Below are positions 1 through 6,208 of a stretch of DNA of 8,052 nucleotides, piece by piece. The stretch is from the NCBI GenBank assembly GCA_007127015.1, contig SLAE01000127.1, forward strand, positions 1 to 8,052. Direction: 5' to 3'. The translations under genes and the position numbers were made by a program. The stretch is from Desulfonatronospira sp. GTDB taxonomy: Bacteria; Desulfobacterota; Desulfovibrionia; Desulfovibrionales; Desulfonatronovibrionaceae. The notes under the pieces are model-generated. The model was given only the letters and a program-made list of their open reading frames with translations. It ran no database searches and had not been told where the DNA came from. Numbering within the stretch: the stretch's first letter is position 1; each line of letters starts with the position of its first letter.

Positions 1-804
1 CATACCGGACACATCCATGTCCAGGTTAAGAGCATAAGCGGCGCCTTCGTCAGGTTTCAGAAGCTCTGCCTCTTTGCGTCCATGTTCACGGCAGTATTCG
101 ACAGTGATATGATCAGAGGGAAACAGGCCGGCCTTGCCCCCGGCTTCTATGGCCATGTTGGCCATGGTCATCCTGGCTTCAGTATCAAGCCTCTCTAGAA
201 CCGGTCCGCTGAATTCGATTGCTTTGTATAAAGCCCCGTCAACCTTGATCCGGCCTATAAGATTGAGAATCAGGTCCTTGGCGGTGGTATATCTGCCCAG
301 ATCGCCATGGATGTTCACTCGGATCGTCTCCGGAACCTTGAACCAGGTCTCGCCGAGGGCCATAGCCGCGGCTATGTCCGTGCTGCCCATGCCGGTGGCG
401 AATGCTCCAAGGCCTCCGTAAGTGCAGGTGTGACTGTCCGCTCCGATTACCACGTCACCCGGGCCGACAAGGCCTAGTTCCGGGAGCAGAGCGTGTTCCA
501 CGCCGGAATTGCCCCCTTCGAAATAATGAACTATGCCCATTTCCCGGGCAAAAAGACGCACCTTTTTCACCTGTTCCGCGGAAGCGATGTCCTTGTTCGG
601 AGTGAAATGGTCGCAGACCAGGGCGATCTTTGAAGTATCAAATACTCTGGTCGCACCCATCTTGCGAAAAGAGTCTATGGCCAGAGGCGCGGTAATATCG
701 TTGGCCAGAACCATGCTCACCCTGCAGGGTACGATTTGCCCGGGTTTTTTGATTTCTTCCGCGCAATATCTTTGCAGTATTTTTTCAGCCAGGTTTTTCC
801 CCAC
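1..804 (-). CDS. leuC: 3-isopropylmalate dehydratase large subunit, C-terminus off the window
   Basis: LeuC, with LeuD, isomerises 2-isopropylmalate to 3-isopropylmalate in cytoplasmic leucine synthesis, using a 4Fe-4S cluster. The reading frame is open through all 268 codons to the window edge, and the family usually has about 420 residues, so roughly the last third is missing. Visible aconitase-family landmarks are VLANDITAP (32-40), the DHFTPNKDIAS block (65-75), EGGNSGVEH (96-104) and GADSHTCTYGGLGAFATG (121-138). The cluster-binding cysteines lie in the unseen C-terminal part. The start is a GTG at 804-802, preceded by GGGGAG (complement of 814-819) nine bases upstream, and no better ATG lies near it. 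It follows leuA by 43 bases, so co-transcription is likely. The sequence fits the short LeuC/HacA-type subfamily as I remember it from Desulfovibrio rather than the E. coli type. Homoaconitase is an unlikely alternative given the adjacent leuA. Confidence 0.95.
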   Translation of the reverse strand, partial: MGKNLAEKILQRYCAEEIKKPGQIVPCRVSMVLANDITAPLAIDSFRKMGATRVFDTSKIALVCDHFTPNKDIASAEQVKKVRLFAREMGIVHYFEGGNSGVEHALLPELGLVGPGDVVIGADSHTCTYGGLGAFATGMGSTDIAAAMALGETWFKVPETIRVNIHGDLGRYTTAKDLILNLIGRIKVDGALYKAIEFSGPVLERLDTEARMTMANMAIEAGGKAGLFPSDHITVEYCREHGRKEAELLKPDEGAAYALNLDMDVSGM

Positions 805-833
805 TTTAATTTTCTCCCCTTTCTCTGATATAT

Positions 834-848
834 AAACTGCAGCAGTTT
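834..848. repeat. 15-base near-palindrome at the leuA-leuC junction
   Basis: AAACTGC and GCAGTTT flank a single central base and form a 7+1+7 inverted repeat that touches the first base of the leuA stop codon. In RNA it could fold as a 5-base stem with a 5-base loop. No T-run follows it towards leuC, so it does not look like a terminator. It could be chance, a weak processing site or a protein site. Confidence 0.3.
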
Positions 849-2392
849 TACGGTATGTTTCTGCTCTGCTCAGCCTTTGGATCCCTTTCCTTTTTGGCCA
901 GACGGTTAAGAGCGTTGATGTAGGCCTTGGCACTGGCTACTATGACATCAGGATCAGCCGCGCGGCCCACAGAAGTAACACCGTTTTCCTCAAGCTTGAC
1001 GGTTACTTCTCCCTGGGCATCCGTGCCGCCGGTGATGGCGTTGACTGAATAGCGAAGCAGTGTGGGATTTCTTTCCACCAGACGGTCAATGGTGTTAAAG
1101 ACAGCGTCAATTGCGCCGACCCCGAAGTCGGAGAGTTGTTTTTCCTCGCCCAGAACCTCCATTTTCAAGGCTGCTGTGGGAATAGCCATGTTTCCGGATA
1201 TGGAACTCAAATAAATCAGCTTGAATTTGTCCGGAATGCGGTAAACCTCTTCCAGTACCACGGCCTCCACGTCTTCCATGAAGATCTGCTTCTTTCGATC
1301 AGCCAGGCTTTTCACAGCTTCAGAGACCTGGGATAATTGTTCAGGGTTGAGGAAATATCCCAGTTCTTCCAGTTTGTTGTTAAGAGCGTGCCTGCCGGAA
1401 TGCTTGCCGATGACGATATCGCTTCCGGACTTGCCTATGCTGGCCGGAGTCATGATTTCGTAAGTCTGGCTGTTCTTGAGCATTCCAGCCTGATGAATTC
1501 CGGACTCATGCGCAAAGGCATTGCCTCCGATTATCGGCTTGTATGGGGGGATGGGCTGGCCGATGATCATGGACAGCAGCCTGCTTGAGGGATAAATCTG
1601 TTCGGTCTTCACACAGGTGCTAAGTTTGTAATAATCCTTGCGCACATTCAGGGCCATGACCAGCTCTTCCAAAGCGGCGTTGCCGGCGCGCTCGCCTATG
1701 CCGCTTAAGGTCACTTCGGCCTGCCTGGCCCCCGCCTTTAAGGCGGCCAGTGTATTGGCCACTCCAAGTCCCAGATCGTTGTGACAATGCACGCTGAAGA
1801 CGGCCTTTTCGCTGCCGGACACGTTCTCCAGGAGATATCTTATTAGTTCTCCGAATTCCTGGGGCTGAGCATAACCCACTGTATCAGGGATGTTGATTAC
1901 CCCGGCTCCAGCGGCTATGGCCTTTTCGATCACCCTGGCCAGAAATTCAGGTTCAGACCTGGAGGCATCCTCCGCGGAAAATTCCACGTTGGGGCAGAGA
2001 CCGGCGGCGTAAGTTACCGCTTCATGGGCGATCTCCAGGATTTGATCCCTGGTTTTGTTCAATTTGTATTTCATGTGTATGTCGGAAGTGGCCAGAAAGG
2101 TGTGCAGTCTGGGCTGTTCGGCTTTTTTTACCGCTTCCCAGGCTTTATCCATATCCGCCTTGACCGCCCGGCACAATCCGGCAACCTGACATTCTTTTAT
2201 GGCCGAGGCAATTTCAGCCACTGCCTCCTGATCGCCTTTACTGGCCGCGGGAAAGCCTGCCTCAATGATATCTACCCCCAGTTTTTCCAGCTGCCTGGCC
2301 AGACGCAGCTTCTCCCCTCCGTTCATGGTCGCTCCGGGGGACTGTTCTCCATCACGCAATGTCGTATCGAATATATAAACTCTATCAGACAT
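848..2392 (-). CDS. leuA: 2-isopropylmalate synthase
   Basis: LeuA condenses acetyl-CoA with 2-oxoisovalerate to give 2-isopropylmalate, the committed and leucine-inhibited step of leucine synthesis in the cytoplasm. The 514-residue product is full length for the bacterial type. The catalytic TIM barrel opens with FDTTLRDGEQSPG (8-20), which holds the Arg13 and metal-binding Asp14 positions. The other metal ligands are in VHCHNDLGLG (His202, His204) and GIGERAGNAA (Asn238). The linker motif NAFAHESGIHQAG is at 291-303. The C-terminal allosteric domain runs from about 370 to 500 and includes GVGAIDAVFNTID (424-436) and a closing VTSVGRAADPDVI segment, so feedback by leucine is expected. The ATG is preceded by CAGGAG six bases upstream (2399-2404). 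leuC follows after 43 bases. The 157-base gap upstream may carry regulatory structure. The regulatory domain and length separate it from homocitrate synthase; citramalate synthase is less likely beside leuC. Confidence 0.97.
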   Translation of the reverse strand: MSDRVYIFDTTLRDGEQSPGATMNGGEKLRLARQLEKLGVDIIEAGFPAASKGDQEAVAEIASAIKECQVAGLCRAVKADMDKAWEAVKKAEQPRLHTFLATSDIHMKYKLNKTRDQILEIAHEAVTYAAGLCPNVEFSAEDASRSEPEFLARVIEKAIAAGAGVINIPDTVGYAQPQEFGELIRYLLENVSGSEKAVFSVHCHNDLGLGVANTLAALKAGARQAEVTLSGIGERAGNAALEELVMALNVRKDYYKLSTCVKTEQIYPSSRLLSMIIGQPIPPYKPIIGGNAFAHESGIHQAGMLKNSQTYEIMTPASIGKSGSDIVIGKHSGRHALNNKLEELGYFLNPEQLSQVSEAVKSLADRKKQIFMEDVEAVVLEEVYRIPDKFKLIYLSSISGNMAIPTAALKMEVLGEEKQLSDFGVGAIDAVFNTIDRLVERNPTLLRYSVNAITGGTDAQGEVTVKLEENGVTSVGRAADPDVIVASAKAYINALNRLAKKERDPKAEQSRNIP

Positions 2393-2549
2393 AATCAGCT
2401 CCTGCCTGTTTTTTTGAAAAACTTAATCTGCATATAACAGCCGGCTGTAAAAGTCCATTGTCCTGACCGGTCAAACCGGGAATATCTGTTTGAACCGATC
2501 AGCCGGCTTATGAAAAGGTCCTTAAAACCCTGTATGAGGATATTGAATT
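2393..2549 (-). promoter_or_regulatory. candidate structured leader of leuA
   Basis: This is the 157-base gap between the pssA stop and the leuA start. Plus-strand arms 2464-2477 and 2488-2501 pair over about 13 positions, with one bulged base, one G-U pair (on the minus-strand RNA) and a loop of about 10 bases. The self-complementary octamer AGCCGGCT occurs on both sides, at 2501-2508 and 2439-2446. The two copies could close an outer helix around the hairpin, and the 2437-2448 copy extends to a perfect 12-base palindrome. A 12-codon frame (2423-2458) lies between the hairpin and leuA. TTGACC (2469-2474) with TTTACA 17 bases downstream (2446-2451) is a poor promoter match at the second box. 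I see no T-box core and no T-run directly after a stem. The structure is seen in the sequence; its role as leader, pssA 3' end or operator is inference. Confidence 0.4.
2423..2458 (-). CDS. possible 11-residue leader peptide before leuA
   Basis: An ATG at 2458 opens the frame MDFYSRLLYAD and ends in TAA 30 bases before the leuA start. It contains adjacent Leu codons (CTG TTA), and the 12-base palindrome at 2437-2448 lies inside it. A leucine-sensing leader peptide would be expected to have a run of Leu codons, but only two are present. The AGGA upstream sits only two bases from the ATG, which is too close for a good ribosome binding site. It may well be chance. I list it because of its position and the structure around it. 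Confidence 0.15.
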   Translation of the reverse strand: MDFYSRLLYAD

Positions 2550-3317
2550 TTAGGGGAACTCCTTGCGGGGTTCCCGTAGGTTGGCGGGTTTGCGCAGGCG
2601 CAGGTACAGATATGTATACATCGGTCCGGAAATTATATAGGTCATGAAAACCAGAAAGATGATGAATTTGGGTTCCGAGGCCACCAGGACAAAGAGCATG
2701 ATGGCCGTAACAGTAGAGGAGAAAGGATGAAGCCTGACCATTTCCAGTTCTTTAAATGACGCGTACTTGACCTTGCTGATCATGAGCAGGCTCAAAACAA
2801 ACACCAAACCAAGAGTTACTTCGGCAAGTATACTGGTGAACAAGAATTCCGGCAGATAGGTGCTGAAAAGTACCAGCGCGGCCAGAGTGCATGCTGCCGC
2901 GGGAATGGGCAGGCCCACAAAAAATTTTTTGGGCAGATTTTTGCTCTGCAGGTTGAAGCGGGCCAGTCTGAGCGCGCCGCAGGCCATGAACAGGAAGGAC
3001 ACGGCCAGACCAAGTTGACCGAACTCATGGGTCTGCCACAGAAATATCAAGACAGCAGGGCATACGCCGAAGGAAACAAGATCAGACAGGGAGTCGAACT
3101 GAATTCCAAAATCTGAAGCAGCCTTGGTCAGCCTGGCAATCTTTCCGTCCAGGCCGTCAAATACGCATGCCGCGAGAATCGCCAGAGCGCTATATTCGAA
3201 CCGTCCTTCCACAGCCCAGATAATACCCATAAAACCGGCGAACAGAGCCGCTGTGGTCAAAAGATTGGGCAGGATATAAAACCCTTTATGTCTGGGGCCT
3301 GAAGGCTGCTCGTCCAT
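2550..3317 (-). CDS. pssA: CDP-diacylglycerol--serine O-phosphatidyltransferase
   Basis: PssA makes phosphatidylserine from CDP-diacylglycerol and L-serine in the inner membrane; Psd from the adjacent gene then decarboxylates it. The 255-residue protein carries the complete CDP-alcohol phosphotransferase signature at 54-79, with Asp54, Asp57-Gly58, Ala61-Arg62, Gly71, Asp75 and Asp79. Hydrophobic stretches at roughly 15-37, 42-53, 85-115, 133-155, 160-181 and 200-242 indicate a multi-pass membrane protein. The length and the early FYILPNLLTTAALFAGF segment fit the Bacillus-type PssA rather than the E. coli peripheral enzyme. I chose the ATG at 3317, four bases after the psd stop. The frame extends to a TTG at 3347, but that would overlap psd by 26 bases and has no clear binding site. 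No strong Shine-Dalgarno precedes 3317 either, so translational coupling to psd is likely. A phosphatidylglycerophosphate synthase is unlikely next to psd. Confidence 0.93.
   Translation of the reverse strand: MDEQPSGPRHKGFYILPNLLTTAALFAGFMGIIWAVEGRFEYSALAILAACVFDGLDGKIARLTKAASDFGIQFDSLSDLVSFGVCPAVLIFLWQTHEFGQLGLAVSFLFMACGALRLARFNLQSKNLPKKFFVGLPIPAAACTLAALVLFSTYLPEFLFTSILAEVTLGLVFVLSLLMISKVKYASFKELEMVRLHPFSSTVTAIMLFVLVASEPKFIIFLVFMTYIISGPMYTYLYLRLRKPANLREPRKEFP
2554..2575 (-). other. hairpin at the 3' end of pssA
   Basis: GGGAAC and GTTCCC flank a core that can add two more G-C pairs around a GCAA tetraloop, after one mismatch. It lies in the last codons of pssA, just before the stop. The sequence after it (CCTAAAATTC on the minus strand) is not a convincing T-run. 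It may protect or process the mRNA 3' end rather than terminate transcription. Confidence 0.25.
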
Positions 3318-3321
3318 ATAT

Positions 3322-3972
3322 TCAGTGATCCATGGTCCTTCGGGCAATAATTGTCTGCCCGGCTACTGTTTTTTCTCCCACTTTAACTAAGCTAGTATAA
3401 TCGGCTGGAAGGTAAAGGTCAACCCTGGAACCTAACTTGATCAGTCCGAATCTCTGTCCCCGGGGCAAGACATCACCCTTTTCCGCCAGGCAGATTATTC
3501 TGCGGGCCAGAAGACCGGCTATCTGAACCATGGTCCATTCTTTCTGTTCTTCATCCACAATGTCCAGAACGCATCTTTCATTGTCCTTGGAGGCCTTGTC
3601 CAGAGAAGCATTGAAAAATTTGCCGGGATGATAGCGGATGGCGCGCACCTGTCCGGATACGGGAAATCTGTTCACATGAACATTGAACACATTCATGAAA
3701 ATGCAAACCGCGGTTTTTTCCTCCCCGGTGAAGGGGTCGGGCATGGTTTCCACCCTGACCACCCTGCCGTCAGCAGGCGCGACAGCAACATGAGGCTCTT
3801 CCGGAATTACCCTTTCCGGATCGCGGAAGAAGTTCACCGCCAGAAATGAAAGCACCAGGCCGAGAAGGGCCGGAACGGGCCAGCCGAGCAGGGCAAAAAC
3901 CAGGGTGACCAGAACCATCAGGAGAATAAATCCAAGTCCCTCAGGTCTTATCTGTGTGTTAGGTTCAAGCAT
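3322..3972 (-). CDS. psd: phosphatidylserine decarboxylase proenzyme, short type
   Basis: Psd converts phosphatidylserine to phosphatidylethanolamine at the inner membrane. The 216-residue length fits the short (type II, archaeal-like) family. A hydrophobic segment at about 13-47 would anchor it. Family landmarks are FFRDPER (48-54), APADGRV (65-71), MNVFNVHVNRFPVSG (93-107, with the conserved His99) and RYHPGKFFNA (113-122). The self-cleavage site is Gly181-Ser182 in LIKLGSRVDLYLP; Ser182 should become the pyruvoyl group of the small alpha chain. Many short Psd proteins have Phe before this Gly-Ser, and here it is Leu. The ATG at 3972 is preceded by AAAGGA (3979-3984) six bases upstream. pssA follows four bases after its stop, so the pair is one operon for phosphatidylethanolamine synthesis. 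The 137-base gap upstream holds only a weak promoter-like match, TTGCAG then TTTACT with 17-base spacing. Confidence 0.96.
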   Translation of the reverse strand: MLEPNTQIRPEGLGFILLMVLVTLVFALLGWPVPALLGLVLSFLAVNFFRDPERVIPEEPHVAVAPADGRVVRVETMPDPFTGEEKTAVCIFMNVFNVHVNRFPVSGQVRAIRYHPGKFFNASLDKASKDNERCVLDIVDEEQKEWTMVQIAGLLARRIICLAEKGDVLPRGQRFGLIKLGSRVDLYLPADYTSLVKVGEKTVAGQTIIARRTMDH

Positions 3973-4093
3973 TTTTTATCCTTTAATTTAAGTAAAAAGC
4001 TGCATCTTTGATTCTGCAATTGCTTTCAGGGTGTTTCCGTTTTGAGAATGAATAGAATTTCAAGTAAGTGCGGGATGACGGATTTCAGCTTTA

Positions 4094-4134
4094 AATAAAA
4101 AATAAAATCTTAAGGATTAAGCCCATAATCCTCA
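4094..4134 (-). terminator. candidate rho-independent terminator after ybeY
   Basis: Arms at 4127-4134 and 4111-4118 form an 8-pair stem with one G-U pair and an 8-base loop. On the minus strand this is followed by a T-rich run, TTTTATTTTTTATTT. The stem overlaps the last codons and the stop of ybeY. It is AT-rich, so only moderately stable, but its place at the end of phoH-ybeY supports the call. Confidence 0.5.
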
Positions 4135-4562
4135 GGATCAATTATCTGCAGCAGTTCATTGTTCAGGGCATCCATTTCCGGTCCGTGCGTATATCCCGAC
4201 AGATGCAGAAGCCCATGGCCCAGCAGGCGGATGAAATGTTCAAACCCGGACTGTCCGTAAAGAAGAGCTTCCCTTTGCACAGCCTGCGCCCCGATGTATA
4301 CTTCTCCCAGAAAGTTCGAGTCGGAACTTTCCGATGGCTCAGGAAAGGACAGGACATTGGTCGGACCTTTTCTTGACAGAAATTTGCCGTTCAGTTCTTC
4401 CATATCCGAATCAGAAGCAAAGATCAGGTGTATCCGGGAATCCTTCATTCCCAGATAACTCAGCAGCCGCCCGGCAATATCTCCTGCTTCCCTGCGGCTG
4501 AGACACAGGGCGGGCAAGAGAGGTGAATTAAAGGACACATTGATTTCAGGCAGTTTACTCAT
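4110..4562 (-). CDS. ybeY: endoribonuclease YbeY (rRNA maturation factor)
   Basis: YbeY is a small zinc-dependent single-strand endoribonuclease that matures 16S rRNA 3' ends and takes part in ribosome quality control in the cytoplasm. The 150-residue length is typical. The zinc motif is HGLLHLSGYTH, with His116, His120 and His126. The second family block is GPTNVLSFPEP (66-76). Two family positions look altered. The Asp usually found before the third histidine is Thr125. The Arg of the common YRGKD-like stretch aligns with Leu62, with an Arg two residues later. The start ATG overlaps the phoH stop by four bases (ATGA), so it is probably translated by coupling, and no strong binding site is visible. 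phoH next to ybeY is a widely conserved order that supports the call. A candidate terminator overlaps its end. Confidence 0.94.
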   Translation of the reverse strand: MSKLPEINVSFNSPLLPALCLSRREAGDIAGRLLSYLGMKDSRIHLIFASDSDMEELNGKFLSRKGPTNVLSFPEPSESSDSNFLGEVYIGAQAVQREALLYGQSGFEHFIRLLGHGLLHLSGYTHGPEMDALNNELLQIIDPEDYGLNP

Positions 4563-5608
4563 GCTTTATAAAACCCTGATTCAGGCTTATCATCACTTTC
4601 GGTATCTTCTGCCTTCTTCTCTCTTTCATCCGCTCTGCGGCCCCTGCGCTGCTCGAACAGATCGTAGGCCTTTATGATCCTGGCCACCAGACTGTGGCGG
4701 ATGACGTCATTTTCGTCAAAATAGACAAACCTTATTCCTTCGGTTTTGGCCAGAACTTCTCTTGACTGTATCAGGCCGGAAACAGCCGCTCCCGGCAGGT
4801 CCACCTGAGTGATGTCTCCGGTGATCACTGCTTTGGAGCCAAGGCCCATGCGGGTCAGAAACATCTTCATCTGTTCAGGAGTGGTGTTTTGCGCCTCGTC
4901 CAGAATGATGAAGGATTCATTCAAGGTGCGACCGCGCATAAAGGCCAGAGGCGCGACTTCAATCATTCCGCTTTCCAGAAGTTCCTGCACTTTTCCGAAT
5001 TCAAGCATATCGTGCAGGGCATCGTACAGCGGACGCAGATAAGGGTTGACCTTTTCCAGCATGTCCCCGGGCAGAAACCCCAGCTTTTCTCCTGCTTCCA
5101 CAGCGGGACGGGCCAGAATAATTCTTTTGACCATCCTCTGCATGAGAAATGAAATGGCCACGGCTACGGCAAGATAGGTCTTACCAGTGCCTGCCGGACC
5201 AATGCCGAAGACCAGATCTTTTTCCTTGATGGCCTGGAGGTACTTGCGCTGTGTGGCGCTTTTGGGAGCAATGGTCTTTTTATTGGAAACAATAAAAACT
5301 TCTTTTTTAAAAATTTTTTTAAGATCAGCTTCCTTGTCCTGACTGAGAATCCTGATGGCCGCTTCCATGTCTTCAGGATATACCTTATAGCCCGACTCTA
5401 TGAGCGCGTAAAGCTGAAGCAGGCAGTTTTTCGCCAGATCCAGGCTTGACTGGTCCCGGCTGGTTATGGTGATTTCAGACCCCCGCTGTTCTATGGAGAC
5501 ACCGGTGCGGTCGCGGACAGTTTCCAGGTTGCGTCCCTGAGGACCGCAAAGTTCCTGCACATAAGCGGAATTGCTGAAGCGTAGATGGTCGGACAAATAT
5601 TCAGTCAT
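4559..5608 (-). CDS. phoH: PhoH-like ATPase (YbeZ family)
   Basis: PhoH/YbeZ proteins are cytoplasmic P-loop ATPases linked to RNA metabolism and functionally to YbeY; their exact activity is less well settled. In the chosen frame (349 residues) a KH-like N-terminal region spans about 8-65, including LCGPQGRNLETV. A PhoH ATPase domain follows, with Walker A GPAGTGKT (137-144), Walker B FIILDEAQ (233-240) and ITGDITQVDLP (262-272). The C-terminus from about 320 is charged, rich in Arg, Lys, Glu and Asp, and probably disordered. I chose the ATG at 5608 because AAAGGA (5614-5619) lies five bases upstream. An in-frame ATG two codons earlier (5614) overlaps that binding site. The stop overlaps the ybeY start. 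The name phoH reflects phosphate control in E. coli; I see no Pho box here. It is divergent from lptD across about 600 bases. Confidence 0.95.
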   Translation of the reverse strand: MTEYLSDHLRFSNSAYVQELCGPQGRNLETVRDRTGVSIEQRGSEITITSRDQSSLDLAKNCLLQLYALIESGYKVYPEDMEAAIRILSQDKEADLKKIFKKEVFIVSNKKTIAPKSATQRKYLQAIKEKDLVFGIGPAGTGKTYLAVAVAISFLMQRMVKRIILARPAVEAGEKLGFLPGDMLEKVNPYLRPLYDALHDMLEFGKVQELLESGMIEVAPLAFMRGRTLNESFIILDEAQNTTPEQMKMFLTRMGLGSKAVITGDITQVDLPGAAVSGLIQSREVLAKTEGIRFVYFDENDVIRHSLVARIIKAYDLFEQRRGRRADEREKKAEDTESDDKPESGFYKA

Positions 5609-5619
5609 GAGCATCCTTT
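5609..5619 (-). promoter_or_regulatory. phoH ribosome binding site
   Basis: AAAGGA (5614-5619 on the minus strand) and the spacer TGCTC sit directly before the ATG at 5608. This spacing picks the second in-frame ATG over the one at 5614, which falls inside the site. Confidence 0.7.
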
Positions 5620-5814
5620 GGCTGGCTTGTCCAGGCGGGCATGTTTTTTAATGTTGAGCCTGGGTCGATCATGGGTTATGAGCCTCAAGACATGTACGTA
5701 ATTTAAATACCGTTGATCACCTGAACCAATGTTCATTTATCCTGAAGGGTTCTTTTCTTTTTGGCTGGCGGCCACCTTATACTTATTCGTGAGCATACTT
5801 AAAGATGCATCTCC

Positions 5815-6061
5815 TCATAATTGTTCTGCTATCCTCGCCAAAAGAAGAAATCCTTGTTTCACGAGTTGAAAGTCATTTTCTATCTTCAAAGAACGCTTTG
5901 CGGATAGAAACCATTTATAACTTATTCGGCTCAAACACAAGTCAATGCGCTCATGCAGGGCGCTTCAAATTTCCTGATACCTTTTGTCCGATAAACGCAA
6001 TATGGTTTTTATCTGAATCAGCAATGTCTTCTGCAAAAGTTAAAAACTCAAGTTTTTTCAC
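5815..6061 (-). pseudogene. possible broken small gene, unrecognised
   Basis: A GTG at 6061 follows GGAG with six bases between and opens a 36-codon frame (VKKLEFLTFAEDIADSDKNH...) that ends in TGA at 5951. A second frame, shifted by one base, is open from 5964 to a TGA at 5815 (49 codons). It continues smoothly with LHERIDLCLSRISYKWFLSA and a helix-like Leu/Ile-rich tail ending LLLARIAEQL. It has no ATG. Joined, the two would make a soluble, largely helical protein of about 80 residues. Directly upstream, in the frame of the first piece, lies another open stretch ending ERAAAPTAEKLQPEL, separated by a TAA at 6062-6064. This could be a decayed gene, two tiny genes, a sequencing error or chance; open runs of this length do occur by chance. 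I recognise no family. Confidence 0.25.
5877..5910. repeat. 34-base imperfect inverted repeat
   Basis: TTTCTATC (5877-5884) pairs fully with GATAGAAA (5903-5910), then a 2x2 mismatch, then CAAAG pairs with CTTTG around an AACG loop. That is 13 pairs in 34 bases, foldable on either strand. No T-run follows on either side. It lies inside the possible broken gene, and no second copy was noticed. Confidence 0.4.
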
Positions 6062-6069
6062 TTAAAGCT

Positions 6070-6094
6070 CCGGCTGCAGTTTTTCCGCAGTCGG
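6070..6094. other. GC-rich hairpin between phoH and lptD
   Basis: CCGGCTGC (6070-6077) pairs with GCAGTCGG (6087-6094), including one wobble pair, around a 9-base loop. On the minus strand its 3' arm contains part of the GGAG that precedes the GTG at 6061, so it could mask that site if the frame is used. It is not followed by a clean T-run on either strand. Confidence 0.35.
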
Positions 6095-6195
6095 TGCCGC
6101 GGCGCGTTCTTCACCTGGCACAACTCTTTTTCCTGATCCTACGGTCAGAGACTTGGGTATGGATAAAAAACCTTGCAGCTAAACTTACTTCAACC

Positions 6196-6208
6196 AGAGG
6201 CCAATCAA
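6196..6208 (+). promoter_or_regulatory. lptD ribosome binding site
   Basis: AGAGG lies eight bases before the GTG at 6209. It decides the start, because the frame has no ATG before residue 70 and an N-terminal signal peptide begins at this GTG. Confidence 0.6.

Larger units (their letters stand above)
5609..6208. other. divergent phoH-lptD intergenic region
   Basis: About 600 bases between the divergent phoH and lptD starts, apparently more AT-rich than the genes beside it. Both promoters should lie here, but I find no convincing sigma-70 pair. It holds coding-like minus-strand fragments (5815-6064), inverted repeats at 5877-5910 and 6070-6094, and TGAAC/GTTCA arms at 5722-5735. TGAGCCT is repeated at 5655 and 5679, and CCTGAA at 5720 and 5741. 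A 19-codon minus-strand frame (5737-5796, MLTNKYKVAASQKEKNPSG) starts with ATG but lacks a well-spaced binding site. An 86-codon plus-strand frame at 5805-6065 has no binding site and an unconvincing composition. No tRNA or known RNA family was recognised. Confidence 0.6.

Noticed and set aside
134..835. Three plus-strand frames opposite leuC
   Set aside because: They are shadows of leuC, which is open in one minus-strand frame through the whole stretch and has clear family motifs.
2393..2549. T-box riboswitch before leuA
   Set aside because: The gap is shorter than usual T-box leaders, and I find neither the conserved T-box core sequence nor a terminator stem with a T-run.
6042..6058. AAAAAC/GTTTTT stem with T-run as a terminator
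   Set aside because: The stem is only A-T rich pairs, no gene ends on the plus strand here, and such runs are common in AT-rich gaps.
5805..6065. 86-codon plus-strand frame in the intergenic region
   Set aside because: It has no binding site, shows no recognisable domain and competes with more protein-like frames on the other strand.
6116..6132. TGGCAC upstream of lptD as the -24 box of a sigma-54 promoter
   Set aside because: The -24 part matches, but the -12 position is a T-run without the GC of the consensus.
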